Below, in pieces: positions 25,020 through 36,312 of a DNA stretch of 64,000 nucleotides (its first letter is position 1; each line of letters starts with the position of its first letter). This DNA is from Hyparrhenia diplandra (taxonomy: Eukaryota > Streptophyta > Magnoliopsida > Poales > Poaceae): positions 80,538 through 144,537 of the forward strand of contig JADLZK010008550.1 in the NCBI GenBank assembly GCA_015847255.1. The letters are read 5' to 3'. A program made the translations under genes and the position numbers. Under the pieces are notes generated by a model that saw nothing but the letters and a program-made list of their open reading frames with translations, did not search any database and was not told the origin of the DNA.

Positions 25020-27480
25020 GGAAATACGTAATAGTTTCTTTAGAACAACTTCACCAAATTGATTAAGGGTCTCTTTTGTAGGACTCTCGGTTCAACTCTA
25101 GCCCCGGCAATAGCTTCTCGCTTGCAAAAGAGTCGAGTCTTTCCAAACATTTCAAGAGAAGAAGTCGTTTTTCGATTATACGGTAGAAAAAACAAGACAA
25201 TTTTAAGGTCAAGGGGCGGAGCCGTAAAAATAAAACCAGTTGCACGGTAGAGAAGACAAAGTCGATTGACTCTAACGAAAGGCAAGCATGTTAAAAAAAA
25301 AAAAAATGTGGCTCTATATATTAGATTTTTTTTTGACCTATTTACCTTGGGACTAAGTGATCGATTTGTATGGGAATTATTACAGGATTTAATAATTGTA
25401 CTATTTTTTAGTGGTAGGACACAATGCACATATATTGACTTCGCTAAATTTAAAATCTGTCATTTTAGTCTTTCATCCATAGGTGCTCTTAAGGACACAA
25501 TTTGTTAGGTGCGATTGTAGAGTAAGGATGAGTGCACATGTGTATTTCTGGACGTCCGTGTCTATAATATGCATGCAAGGGTGCTCATCAGCGGCGTAGC
25601 GGGCTAGGGTAGGGAGAGGAGGCCGGCGGTGTGGTTGAGTGCGAGGCATAGGGAGGCGGCGTTAGGGTTTCAGGCATGGGGACGACACATGCGTAGGGGA
25701 GGGAGAGGGAGCCGAAGCTTGAGAGATGGAGAACTTTAGGGTTTTAGTGTTTCGACTATTCCTTTCTTAAAGATTCAACGATTACATGACATTAGTATTT
25801 ATAGTGTCGGCTAACTTGACCACTAAGCAAACTAAAAGACTTTTTCTTAAACTAACTTGGACTCAATATAGAAATTAAAGAGGGCCGTGGCGGTGGCGAA
25901 TCCATGTTGAAGTTAGGTGGTGCAATGAGGCACCGGTAATTTTTCTTTTGCCATTGAATGGTCTTATTTCACTATGTATTCCCATAAAATTGTGTTACTT
26001 ACTTAAAGAGCGCACCATGGTTTATTTGCATAGAGCTTCACCAGCGGCCGCGGCGGGCGGTGGTGGCAGCCTTGGTGCTAGGGTTCAAGGGCGGCTACCC
26101 ACTAGGGCGCCCCTTCCACTTAGGCCCACTAGGGGTATGACAAATATATACCCTTTTTTTAAAAAAAAAGTTGCTCGATATCCTTCTCCGTGGAGCACAT
26201 AGCCAACTAATTCCAAATTTTTAAATCATAAATTAATTAAAATAAACAACAAAAATCACATTTGCTTTTCTGTACTCTGTCTTTATCTCCGGAGGCAAAA
26301 TTTGTCCCAAATTTTCTTTTTGAAGTGCAACGATTACATCTTTATAGGAGTATATATGTAATTTCTTAGGGATAATCTTTAGCGAGTCAACATTTGCAGA
26401 ACGTTCCCTTTTTTGGGATTTTTAAATACTCCATCTGTTTTTCAAATTATAAGTAGCTTCGACTTTGTTTCATCTATTTTGCTATGTACATAGATATATT
26501 ATTGTATCTAGATGCATAGAAAAATAGATTAAAAGATTAAAGAGACTTATAATTTGGAACAGAAAGGGGTATCTTTTTAGGAGATTCTTGTATCTGTTTT
26601 CTTTCACTCTTTTATGGTCTAGATGTTGTAAAAATTTGTGCTCACTTAAATAGCAATTCTTTTCTAACCTAAATAGCAATTCCTTTTATACTGTTTTTTT
26701 TCTAGAAGTGGAAGATAACTCCCATATAAATCTTCCAATACCTATGTCATGTGATGTACATGTGTTGTTTTTTTTATTTGTGTTTTGTTGTACAATGTGA
26801 TGTGACAACTTTTGATCCGTTGAAAATGTGAAAGATGACAAATAGAAAAACTTCCGCAAGACGATTAAACTAAAATAAAATGTAAATAAAGAGATTTACT
26901 ATATTTCGGTCCCTGAAATATAGATTTTGTTCAGGCGATAGACACAAAACATCATGTATATAGTATGAGAACATAAAAAAAACATTGTAGAACATGGTTT
27001 ATATACTACTACACGAACATTACAAACACGTCGCCTGAACAACAACAACAACAAAATCGAGGCAACTATCGTATGTATCAGAACATTAACAAAAATATCA
27101 TTGAATATCGCATGTATACTACACGAACATCGCATTAAACATCGTGAAACATCACCTGAAACCCACCAAAAAAATTCTGGCAACTGTAGCAGAGGAAAAG
27201 TGGTAAATAAATGCATACATAACGCATAATTTTTTTCGTTAATTTGTTGATGATTTTTTTTTGACAGAAAAAATACTCATCAACAAGTTTGAGACTTTTT
27301 TTTTTTTTTTTTTGTTTTCAGATTACAAGTTTGAGACTGCTAAGCACATGTTCCTTGCATAGTTTGCAGGATCAAATACCAAAAAGGAACATCCGTTGGG
27401 CCTTGAGGTTGTATGCATTTACAAATCCTGGGCTCCTCAACCTCAAGCCCCTGGGCCCTAGGAGGGTCAGAGCCGGCCCA
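25020..27480. other. Intergenic, AT-rich with transposon remnants
   Basis: Apart from the Stowaway copy at 26429-26569, I see only short C-rich or A/T-rich stretches and a T-run at 27296-27313. No protein is recognisable in any frame. Confidence 0.5.
26429..26569. mobile_element. Stowaway MITE
   Basis: Left end CTCCATCTGTTTTTCAAATTATAAG and inverted right end CTTATAATTTGGAACAGAAAGGGG, flanked by TA (26427-26428 and 26570-26571). 141 bp. Confidence 0.75.
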
Positions 27481-27925
27481 GCGCCACCAGAAAACCAGCA
27501 CCGCGGCCGTCTCGGTGGCGACGTCGGACGGTCGGAGCCAGGCCGCCGGAGGGTGGTCTGAAGGACTTTCCTCCAGAAATCTTTGCGTGTAGGTTGGGAG
27601 CCCACAGAAAGAAGGCAGGCAAACGCGTGAAGCCGAAATCCTCCTCTCGTTCCCCCACCGCCCCCGCGTGCTCCTCCTTCTCCACGCCGACGACTGGGAG
27701 ACCGCCGCCGTCGCCCCCGCCGGGTGCCCAGGTCTCCATCGGGGCCTTTTCAAGGTCTTGTTCGGGACCGGCGACGAGCAGGTACGCCCCACCCCTTCTC
27801 TCCCCTTCCTGCTGTGCGAAACCGGCAGCCAAACCTCGGATCTGATTGATCAAATTAAAATAAAACTGTATATATTCCGATCCCATCCGTAACCTTATTT
27901 CTTTCGATGCAGATTTCTCCATACG

Positions 27926-30900
27926 ATGAGCTGGAGATTTCCTCTCTTCGGGTATGTTGATGATCTTATTGAAATAAATCTGTACTATTGCTGCTATGTA
28001 TGTTTTATGAACCCTGTCTAATTGGTTAGGTTTTACATATTCCTTCCTAATTTCCTATATATGCATTTGGTACCCTTTTTTTTTCTTGGAACCTGTTAGT
28101 TCAAATAAGTTGTGCAATCACAACACTATGCTGCCTAGTTTTCGTGTTCTTTTTTCTCTCCCTGTACAACCCTGCAGTTCAAAAAGTTATTTAGTTAACC
28201 AAAATTGAGTTGAATTTTTACCTGATTGCTATATGTGCCATTTCCTGTGATGCATGTTAACAGTTATACTGATTGTTTAAGGATGCCATATAAGACATTA
28301 TGCTTTACAAGTTCTGAAAATTTTGCTTCTCTTGGTTACTGTCATTGGCTCTGATGAATGCGCTCATAGCAGCTCTCAGCAGCAGCAAGCAGACCCAAAC
28401 TTCCAGGACATCCCTACGCAGTCTTGGTACCCTCCCTCTGTTGTTGGTTCATCTTCACGTCCATCCACCCCTACCTCTTCGAAAGTGCGAGTCCACATCA
28501 AAGAGCTTCAGATAATCCTCAGTCTTCGTCCGTGGGCAGCCATCTCCTGCTGAGGCTGCAGGGATAATTGCCCGCTTGAAGGATAAGAGGTTAGCACAGT
28601 ATTATTTCCTTTAATGATTTATCTCTGGCTTTCTTGCATACAAGACTGTCTCCTGCCTCATATTTATTATGTTGCATTGAAATACCTTGTCATCCTTTAC
28701 TATGACTCACACGCTTTTAGGGTTATCCCCAAACTGGGACATTTAACAAAACTGTGTCTAGATCTATAACATAAGATTGCTCTAGTTTTGAATCTTTTGA
28801 TACCTTAAGACTATACTAGGGCATGGTCCTTCAGCTTGTACCATTGTGTTATGGATTGTCATCTCATATCTGTGTTGTACATATGTTAAGGCAAGCCTGA
28901 ACAACCAGAAGCAGGCAGCTTGTAGGGTGATTGTAAGGGTAATAAAAGTAGAGATGAACTAGTTGTCTAGAACATGGCAAGGTTGGAGAACTAGCTGATA
29001 AGTGCTGTATAATTTTGGATCGATCGTTTATGCATTCCTGATTCTTTGTGCGGTTTGTGAAATATATATGTTGACAGCATATCTATTTGCAATATTAATT
29101 TTCCTGATGGTGCATCATTTGGCTGGCGTTGACAACCTTTGTTATATCATACTATTTTTTTAAATCAAATTTTTTCTGTGCAGTATTGAGGAGTTACAGA
29201 GAATACTGAAAGACAAAGAGGCATATAATGCATTCTTTAACTCACTTGATCAAGTGAAAACCCAGAACAATGTAAGCTCTTTTGCACAACCACTTTTTTT
29301 ATATTTGTGATGCTGAGTTCACCAGAGGATTCTGAAACCCTTTCTGCATCATAACCCAAATATTATGGCCCGTTTGGAATGATGGAATGAAAAACACAGG
29401 AAAGGAAAAAATTATAGGAATAGGAAAGAAGTGTAGTGGCAAAACAGAGGATTGAAACACTGGAATTTTTTATGAGTGGTGTTTGAAATTAAGGAATAGG
29501 AGCATAGGAAAAATTGGAAATAAATAGTAATCCAATTTGCCTGGACTGGATGTGCACAATCTTATTTATAGTCATCAATGGATGGATTAACTCATCTCTA
29601 TAGGCATGGGAGTTTTTTTCCTAGCCACTGACATATGAACCATTCAAATTGCTAGCCCACAGCAGTGAAGATTGAGTAGTTCATCTATCTACTTTCTGCT
29701 TTGTTCCTTCCTAAGCTTGATCTTATCTCTTCCCCAAATCTCATTTGGTCTCTCCTTCACTGGCCAGCACCTCTCTCATCCCACCCACATCCACCATTGA
29801 CTTCTTCCAACTGGCAAGGGCATGTCCTCAATGTCATTCCAGGTCCATTTTGCACACACACATAGGCGCTTGATCTGGATCTGCATGGAAGCTGGACAGA
29901 GAGGAGGGGTTGAGATAGGCTGTGTAGTGTCATTGCAGCGGTGCAAATCTTGCTTCAATCCTGGTGGCCATGACACAGTTGCTCATTTGAGCTTCCTTTA
30001 CCTCTGTTTTCTCTTTCACGCGTGCATTCACCTTGGCCGATTGCGGAAACTTTTGAGTCAGAACGGTTGTTTCTGTTTCTGCGTTTTTGCAAAGGGAAGC
30101 GTGCTTTCCAGAGGAATTGTGAGATTCATTGCTCCAATCCAAACAGCATCTGATGTGAGCAAAACATAGGAATTGAATTCCTTTGTTGGAATTCTTTGAA
30201 ATCCTACAATCCAAATGGCGCCTAAGAGTGTCTTCTCACCTAATATTGTTATTCAGGTTCCTTTGGTTATTGAACTTTAAAATTAGCTTTCTTTGGTTCG
30301 GTAGTTCCAATTATTCTTGACTCTTGAGGTTCCTAAGAGTGTCTCCTCGCCTACATTGGATATCCTCGCCACATTGGTTATGAAACAGTTTTGAAACCTT
30401 CTTGATTAATTAATGATGTCAGAGTTCCAATGCTACTATTTTGTTCATTATTTCTTCTTTACAGTCTGTCTCGTAGTGTGCAAAATCCTTGAAAGCTTAC
30501 ATATTGTCAATCCTTTTTGTGGGCTAAGTTTTAAGTTTTTAACACATGTTTCATCTTTCCTCTGGTACCTCATCCATGTGTTGGTGGTTGTTTTGCAAGT
30601 ATTTATTTTGTGACATGACCGCTGCTTATCTGGTTTAGTGTTTTCCCCTTCAATGCCTCATCTCTGGCATTCCCATACTATAGGAAATTACTGAAGTCTT
30701 GTGTATTTGCTGACTCGGCTATCTTTCTGAATGTTCAGGTGCGTGATGAGCTTAGAAAGGAGACATTGCAACTTGCAAGTGAGTTTATACATTCTGTTTG
30801 TTTAAATATTAGTGTTTTGAATTGGTTTCAAAGAAATAATGGTGCTTCAAAAGTACCCTTTGAATATACAAAATTTCAGCTAATATGTAACATATTCTTA

Positions 30901-31725
30901 TTATATTTGTGTTATAAACTACAGGGGAAAATTTAGACAAGGAGCAGCGGATTTTGGAGCTTAGAAATCAGGTGCAGCACTATCACCTGGAGAAAGATAG
31001 AAAACATTGCTGTCGAGCTATTCATCAATAATAAATCAATGGATCAACATAGTTTATAAAGTTTATTAATACCATGACATGGCAACCTTGTACTACTGTT
31101 ACTGTGAAGCTTTGTACTGATTTTGTTCTTATGTTTTTAGTGCTTCATTTCTTTGCTGATATTTCATTTGCATTTCTAATTTTTGTGCAGTGCACAATAA
31201 TTAGAACCACAGAACTGGCCGCTGCTCAAGACCGGCTTACTGATTTGGAGCGGCAAAAGGATGATATCATGAGGTCCTATTCCCCTGCCGCACTGCTCGA
31301 TAAGCTCCAAAGTAAGTACTCTGAACAATAAGTCTTCAGTTCCCTTCTTATCAGTCGTATACTTGTATCTGAGTTTGGCTATTTTCTTATTTGTAATCGG
31401 ATACTGTTCATTGCATGTCAGTGTTCAGAGATAATGATTATGATACTCATCTGAACTTTTTTGATACCAGTTCAAAATAACAACAAAAGAGTAATACAAA
31501 ATTCAAAGCGTTTGAATCTGTAAGATGTATGTCACACAAACTAATCGTATTGTTGTTTCCTCAGCATCAATGGCAAAGCTGGACGAGGAGTCTGAGGAGC
31601 TGCACCAGAAGTTCCTGGAGAAAGACATGGACCTTGCAACCTTTGTGCAGAAGTACAAGAAGCTCCGCACGGCTTACCACAAGCAGGCGTTGCTCCATCT
31701 CGCCGGCCAGACATCACTCCGCTGA
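27926..31725 (+). CDS. VPS37: VPS37, ESCRT-I subunit (Mod(r) domain)
   Basis: Exons: 27926-27951 (MSWRFPLFG), 28373-28589, 29184-29271, 30739-30778, 30925-30971, 31191-31311 and 31565-31725, all GT-AG. The N-terminal third is Gln/Ser/Pro-rich (SWYPPSVVGSSSRPSTPTSS). The Mod(r) domain then runs from AAGIIARLKDK through FFNSLDQVKTQNNVRDELRK, LELRNQCTIIRTTELAAAQ and YSPAALLDKLQ to the C-terminal FVQKYKKLRTAYHKQALLHL. VPS37 stabilises ESCRT-I, which sorts ubiquitinated membrane cargo at endosomes. A 5' UTR intron is likely (about 27782-27912). Exon 2 has two one-base losses, after 28481 (A-run) and near 28536 (G-run), where the frame moves before SPAEAAG. Intron 3 (29272-30738) holds a TIR transposon. 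Confidence 0.93.
29367..30222. mobile_element. TIR transposon in VPS37 intron 3
   Basis: Left end GGCCCGTTTGGAATGATGG, right end ACAATCCAAATGGCGCC (inverted GGCGCCATTTGGATTG). The subterminal AACACAGGAAAGG / CATAGGAATTGAATTCC motifs are inverted counterparts. About 856 bp, non-coding, typical of grass hAT-type non-autonomous elements. No 8-bp target duplication is evident. Confidence 0.6.
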
Positions 31726-34700
31726 CATCCCGGCCAGGCGTCGTATAAACTTTGTTGTATCCCTGCTCGCCTGTTCTTGTTCTACTACACAATGCTTGGC
31801 CCCTGTTTTATGAGTGCAGCTTCTTGTAGGGCTTTGCCAAACATCAGCGGAGATTGCATTGCCAGATTGCATTGCCTGTATAGTTATACTATGACTTGCA
31901 AAACGTCTTATTACCTAGTCTGTCCTGATATAGACCTTTCGAGTGACCAAGTTGGATTTATTAGCATTAACTAAACATATCTCCTGATAATAAAGCTTTC
32001 GTATGCTTGATGGTTGGTGGATACACGGCCGTTGAGTGTTTGAACCGAAGCACACTGAAACAAACACAACTCCATCTAACGCCTTGTGTAGTTGTGGTTC
32101 AGAGCAGAAGAAATCCAGACAGGTTCCGTGCCACGCGGCGTGTTAAAAATCCAAGGAGAGTATATTGAAACAGAGGAAGTTCCCTTGCTGTATGCTCGGC
32201 ACTTGAAGTACAAATGAAACCTACTCGTAGCTCCGTCCGTCCAGCTGGGGTTAGAAATGCATGCTGGCAAGATGTGGTCAGTGCTCCGTTTGATTTTGCA
32301 AGACTGCATAACGAGACGAGAAAATGACCGTGCTTGCCCCCACACGAGTATCAGGAGGTGTCGGTGAGCACACTTACCCTCCTGCTGATCTGATTCTGAA
32401 GCACGATGATATGCGTCCCGATGTGCAGCATCTCCGACTCCGTACTCAGAATTCCATTTGGGTGTAGAGTCACTCGTGCAGCGGCAGCGCAGGTGGATTC
32501 CTTGAGGGCTTGGGGAAGAGCACACGATTCGTACGGCTGGCTCGCTTAGCTGCGTGTGCAGAAGCGAGCTACAGTACTAGAGCAACCTCCCCTACTGAGA
32601 GTATGGCTAGCCTTAGCCTTGTCCTTGTCCGCATCGCTGCGGATCCAGGGACCCGTGACCTGGCTGCCTTGGATCATGCAGAGGGTAGGAATAGGAAGGG
32701 CGTGGTCGGGACCCCACCCCTGCCCTGGCTGGAATTCCACGGAGAAATCGTATTCGTCAGGAAGGCTACAGAGAGTACAGTATTTTTTATTTCTCCAGTC
32801 ATCGGTATTCGTCTAGTCTTGGAAATCGGAGCTGATTTGTTTGGTTCGAGTGTTGGAAGCTCACGTAGGAGAACAGGGGGGAGGTTTTGTTGTCATTGAC
32901 ATGCATGCTCGGGCCGACACTCGCCGACACTCGCCGGGGTTGCTGATCGAGCTCGTCGGTCATCTCGTGCGCTTCTGAGTTCAGACCGCTGCCGTGGCGT
33001 GCTAACTCAGACACAGGATTACTCGGTGACAAAGAGTTACTATTACTTCTAATCTCCTACGCTATACGATGGCGATGCCTTTTGTCCCTAACCCTGGACA
33101 TATATATGCTTTTGCCATGGATATGCGAAGAGTTTGTTCTTGAGCAATGCCTCCGCCTTTTTTTTTTTTTTCGCGACCGGACCATTCACCCGTGTTTCAT
33201 TAAGAGGAGGAAAACCAAATCCAAATACAAACTAAGCCTCGATGCCTCCGCCTTTTCGGCCAAGTGTTGTTGACTGCTGGCGTGTCCACAGTTAGTTTGT
33301 TGGATGCTCGGACGACAGGCCATTTCAGGCGTCTTGCATGAGATGCAAAAAAATAGCTACTACACGATTGGCTCCGTAACATCTTCCTACCCTGTAGTAT
33401 AGTACCGTACTACTAAATTGAAACAAAAACTTAGCCACAGCGACTCAGCTAGGCTGCCTGAATGCCTGGCCCCCCAAGTACGCGCGGCGTGGCCGTATCG
33501 TGCACGCCGAGCTGGAGAGTGTCGCCCGTGAACTGAAGGTGGTCTGAACGCAAACAAAAATTGCAGCGCCTCGTACTATTGATGTATGCAAAAGTGAGTG
33601 CCACTGTCACTGTGGAGGATGCAACCGCTACTCGATCGTCGGCTTGGCTGCCCGCTCTGCTTCGTCCATTCCATTCCAGCAGTAGCAGCCAACGGTGAAC
33701 GGAGATGGTTTAGTATCATCATTGAGACAGCAAGCCTGGAGTAATTAGGTAACTATACAGTATAGTCTATACTAGGCGCGATCGACCACCTAAAATGGTG
33801 AGACTGAGATCCGCTCTCCGTGTCTGGAGTACATACAACGTACCGATTTGTAGCTTACCTTTGTGTACCATTCGCAGGCGCCAGCGTGCCGATCGATCTC
33901 CTCGTGTATGGTATGTGGTCCTTGAAAAAATCACGTGTGGCCGCGCGTGCACCAACCAACAATGCAATGCGATCGATCGATCAGCACGGCACGCCAACGT
34001 AACGGTGTCCAGTGAATGTATGCCGTGGTGGCTGTGTGGTCGTCACTCTTCAGTAGGTAACCGCAGTCACTCCACAGCAATGCTGCGCGAGCAACTCCGG
34101 AATTTTGGGCGTCGCGTCCGAGTCCGCCTCGTGTCGTAGTAATTCAGAGACGCGTAGTAGAAACTTGCTTGACGGGCTGGTGGCTACATGCAGCATGATG
34201 AATACCTGCTGGCCATGCCGAGTCGACAAACTGTCCTTGTTGACCCGTGAAGAAGCTGTCCTTGTTGACGGGCAGAAAGAAGTTGTTTGTACACCAGGGT
34301 GCATGCATGCAGCAGGCAAGATTTCACACAAGGATGGCAGTACAACAACTAGAGTCAGCACTAAAAATTACTGCTTCCTCCGTCCTAAATTGTAAGTCGT
34401 TTGACTTTTTTAGCGTTTAAGTTTGATCACTCGTCTTATTCAAAAAGTTATCCAAAATGTCAATTCTTTTTTCATGGGTTGCTTTGTTAATATATGTTGT
34501 TCACGAATAACTTAAATTTTACTATATTTACACAAATTTTTTGAAGTGAAAGTTGGTGTCAATCGGACCGATTCCAGTTCAGTCCAATAAGTACTACTTT
34601 CGGACCGCAAGTACTCCTAGTACTCAGCGCACTCTGCCTACTTGTCTTTGGACTCCAGTTCAGTTCACCGTGTCCATCTGCATTCGCCCACACGATCATG

Positions 34701-34945
34701 AACTCACGCTGACCCCCCAATACAGTCATGAACTCACGATGTCCTTTTGGTTGTTGCCCTCTCTTTCTCTAGTGGTTATATTCTAACCAACCAAGATAAA
34801 CTAGATGGTCAAACCCCTCCCCAAGGATATGGCCACGCCAAGAACAAGATTTGCCAGATGTACAAACTTCTGTAATTAAAAATGAGCTCCTCCCTTATTT
34901 CAAAAAATAAAAGATGAGCTAAACCAACCAAAATCCTAGCTAAAC
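31726..34945. other. Intergenic, VPS37 3' UTR then unique-looking DNA
   Basis: The first ~250 bases are probably VPS37 3' UTR. Nothing else codes convincingly. The only clear insertion is the small LINE fragment at 33158. A partial Stowaway end (TTCCTCCGTCCTAAATTGTAAG) lies at 34376. Confidence 0.5.
33158..33241 (-). mobile_element. Severely 5'-truncated LINE insertion
   Basis: A T-run followed by TTTCATTAAGAGGAGG is flanked by ATGCCTCCGCC on both sides (33147-33157 and 33242-33252; the match extends into TTTT). This is a target duplication around an ~80-bp 3' end inserted on the minus strand. It shares the CTTAATGAAA 3' motif with the larger element at 15.05-16.77 kb. Confidence 0.75.
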
Positions 34946-34950
34946 CCAGC

Positions 34951-34957
34951 TATATAA
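34951..34957 (+). promoter_or_regulatory. TATA box of the aspartic protease gene
   Basis: TATATAA, in CAGCTATATAAACCC, lies 59 bases before the ATG at 35016, the usual spacing for a short plant 5' leader. Confidence 0.65.
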
Positions 34958-35015
34958 ACCCACCTCGCACATTCCATACTCCATCGCTCCCCAGACCCCA
35001 GCTAGCTCACTCAAC

Positions 35016-36312
35016 ATGGCGATGACGGCCACCGCTACTGCCATCCTTGTCCTCCTCCTCGCCGCCACCGTCGCCTCGGCGGCTGACCTCTCTGTGTACC
35101 ACAACGTGCACCCGCCGTCCCCATCCCCGCTCGAGTCCATCATCGCGCTCGCCCGCGCCGACGACGCGCGTCTCCTCTTCCTCTCCTCCAAGGCGGCCTC
35201 GTCCGGCGGCGTCACCTCGGCTCCCGTCGCCTCAGGGCAGACCCCGCCCTCGTACGTCGTCCGCGCGGGGCTCGGCACCCCGGTGCAGCAGCTCCAACTG
35301 GCGCTCGACACCAGCGCCGACGCCACCTGGTCGCACTGCGCCCCGTGCGACACGTGCCCCGCCGGCAGCCGCTTCATCCCGGCCAGCTCCTCCTCGTACA
35401 CCTCCCTCCCGTGCGCCTCCGAATGGTGCCCGCTCTTCGACGGCCAGCCGTGCCCCGCGAACCAGGACGCCACGGCGCCGCTGCCGACGTGCGCCTTCTC
35501 CAAGCCGTTCGCGGACACCGCGTTCCAGGCGTCGCTGGGCAGCGACACGCTGCGGCTGGGCAAGGACGCCATCGCCAACTACGCGTTCGGGTGCGTGGGC
35601 GCGGTGACCGGGCCGACGACCAACCTGCCGAAGCGGGGGCTCCTCGGCCTCGGCCGGGGCCCCATGTCGCTGCTGTCCCAGACCGGGAGCAGGTACAACG
35701 GCGTCTTCTCCTACTGCCTGCCGAGCTACAGGTCGTACTACTTCTCCGGCTCCCTCCGGCTGGGCGCCGCCGGGCAGCCAGGAACGTCCGGTACACGCCG
35801 CTGCTGACCAACCCGCACCGGCCGTCGCTGTACTACGTGAACGTGACGGGGCTCAGCGTGGGGCGGGCCTTGGTGAAAGTCCCCGCGGGGTCGTTCGCGT
35901 TCGACCCAGCCACCGGCGCCGGCACGGTGATCGACTCCGGCACGGTGATCACGCGGTGGACGGCGCCCGTGTACGCCGCGCTGCGCGACGAGTTCCGGCG
36001 GCAGGTGGCGGCGCCGAGCGGGTACACGTCGCTGGGCGCGTTCGACACCTGCTTCAACACGGACGAGGTGGCGGCGGGTGGCGCGCCGACCGTGACGCTG
36101 CACATGGGCGGCGGCGTGGACCTGACGCTGCCCATGGAGAACACGCTGATCCACAGCAGCGCCACGCCGCTGGCGTGCCTGGCCATGGCCGAGGCGCCGC
36201 AGAACGTGAACTCCGTCGTCAACGTGGTGGCCAACCTGCAGCAGCAGAACGTCCGGGTCGTCGTCGACGTCGCCGGCTCGCGCGTCGGATTCGGGAGGAG
36301 CCCTGCAACTGA
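35016..36312 (+). CDS. Secreted aspartic protease, A1 family, AED3-like
   Basis: Single exon, very GC-rich. A signal peptide (residues ~1-23, LVLLLAATVASAAD) is followed by a short propeptide and the first catalytic motif LDTSADATW (Asp ~98). Then come the Cys-rich nepenthesin-type insert (CAPCDTCPAG, LPCASEWCPL), FGCVGAV, LLGLGRGPMSLLSQ, the YCLPSYRSYYFSGSL block, PHRPSLYYVNVTGLSVG, the second catalytic motif VIDSGTVITRW, and NVVANLQQQNVRVVVD near the end. The DTS in place of DTG and this motif order match Arabidopsis AED3, an apoplastic, EDS1-dependent immune-associated protease; role here is inferred. One-base losses at about 35780 and 36296 break the frame. After correction the protein would end EPCN at the TGA 36310-36312, as in the family. 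Confidence 0.9.
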
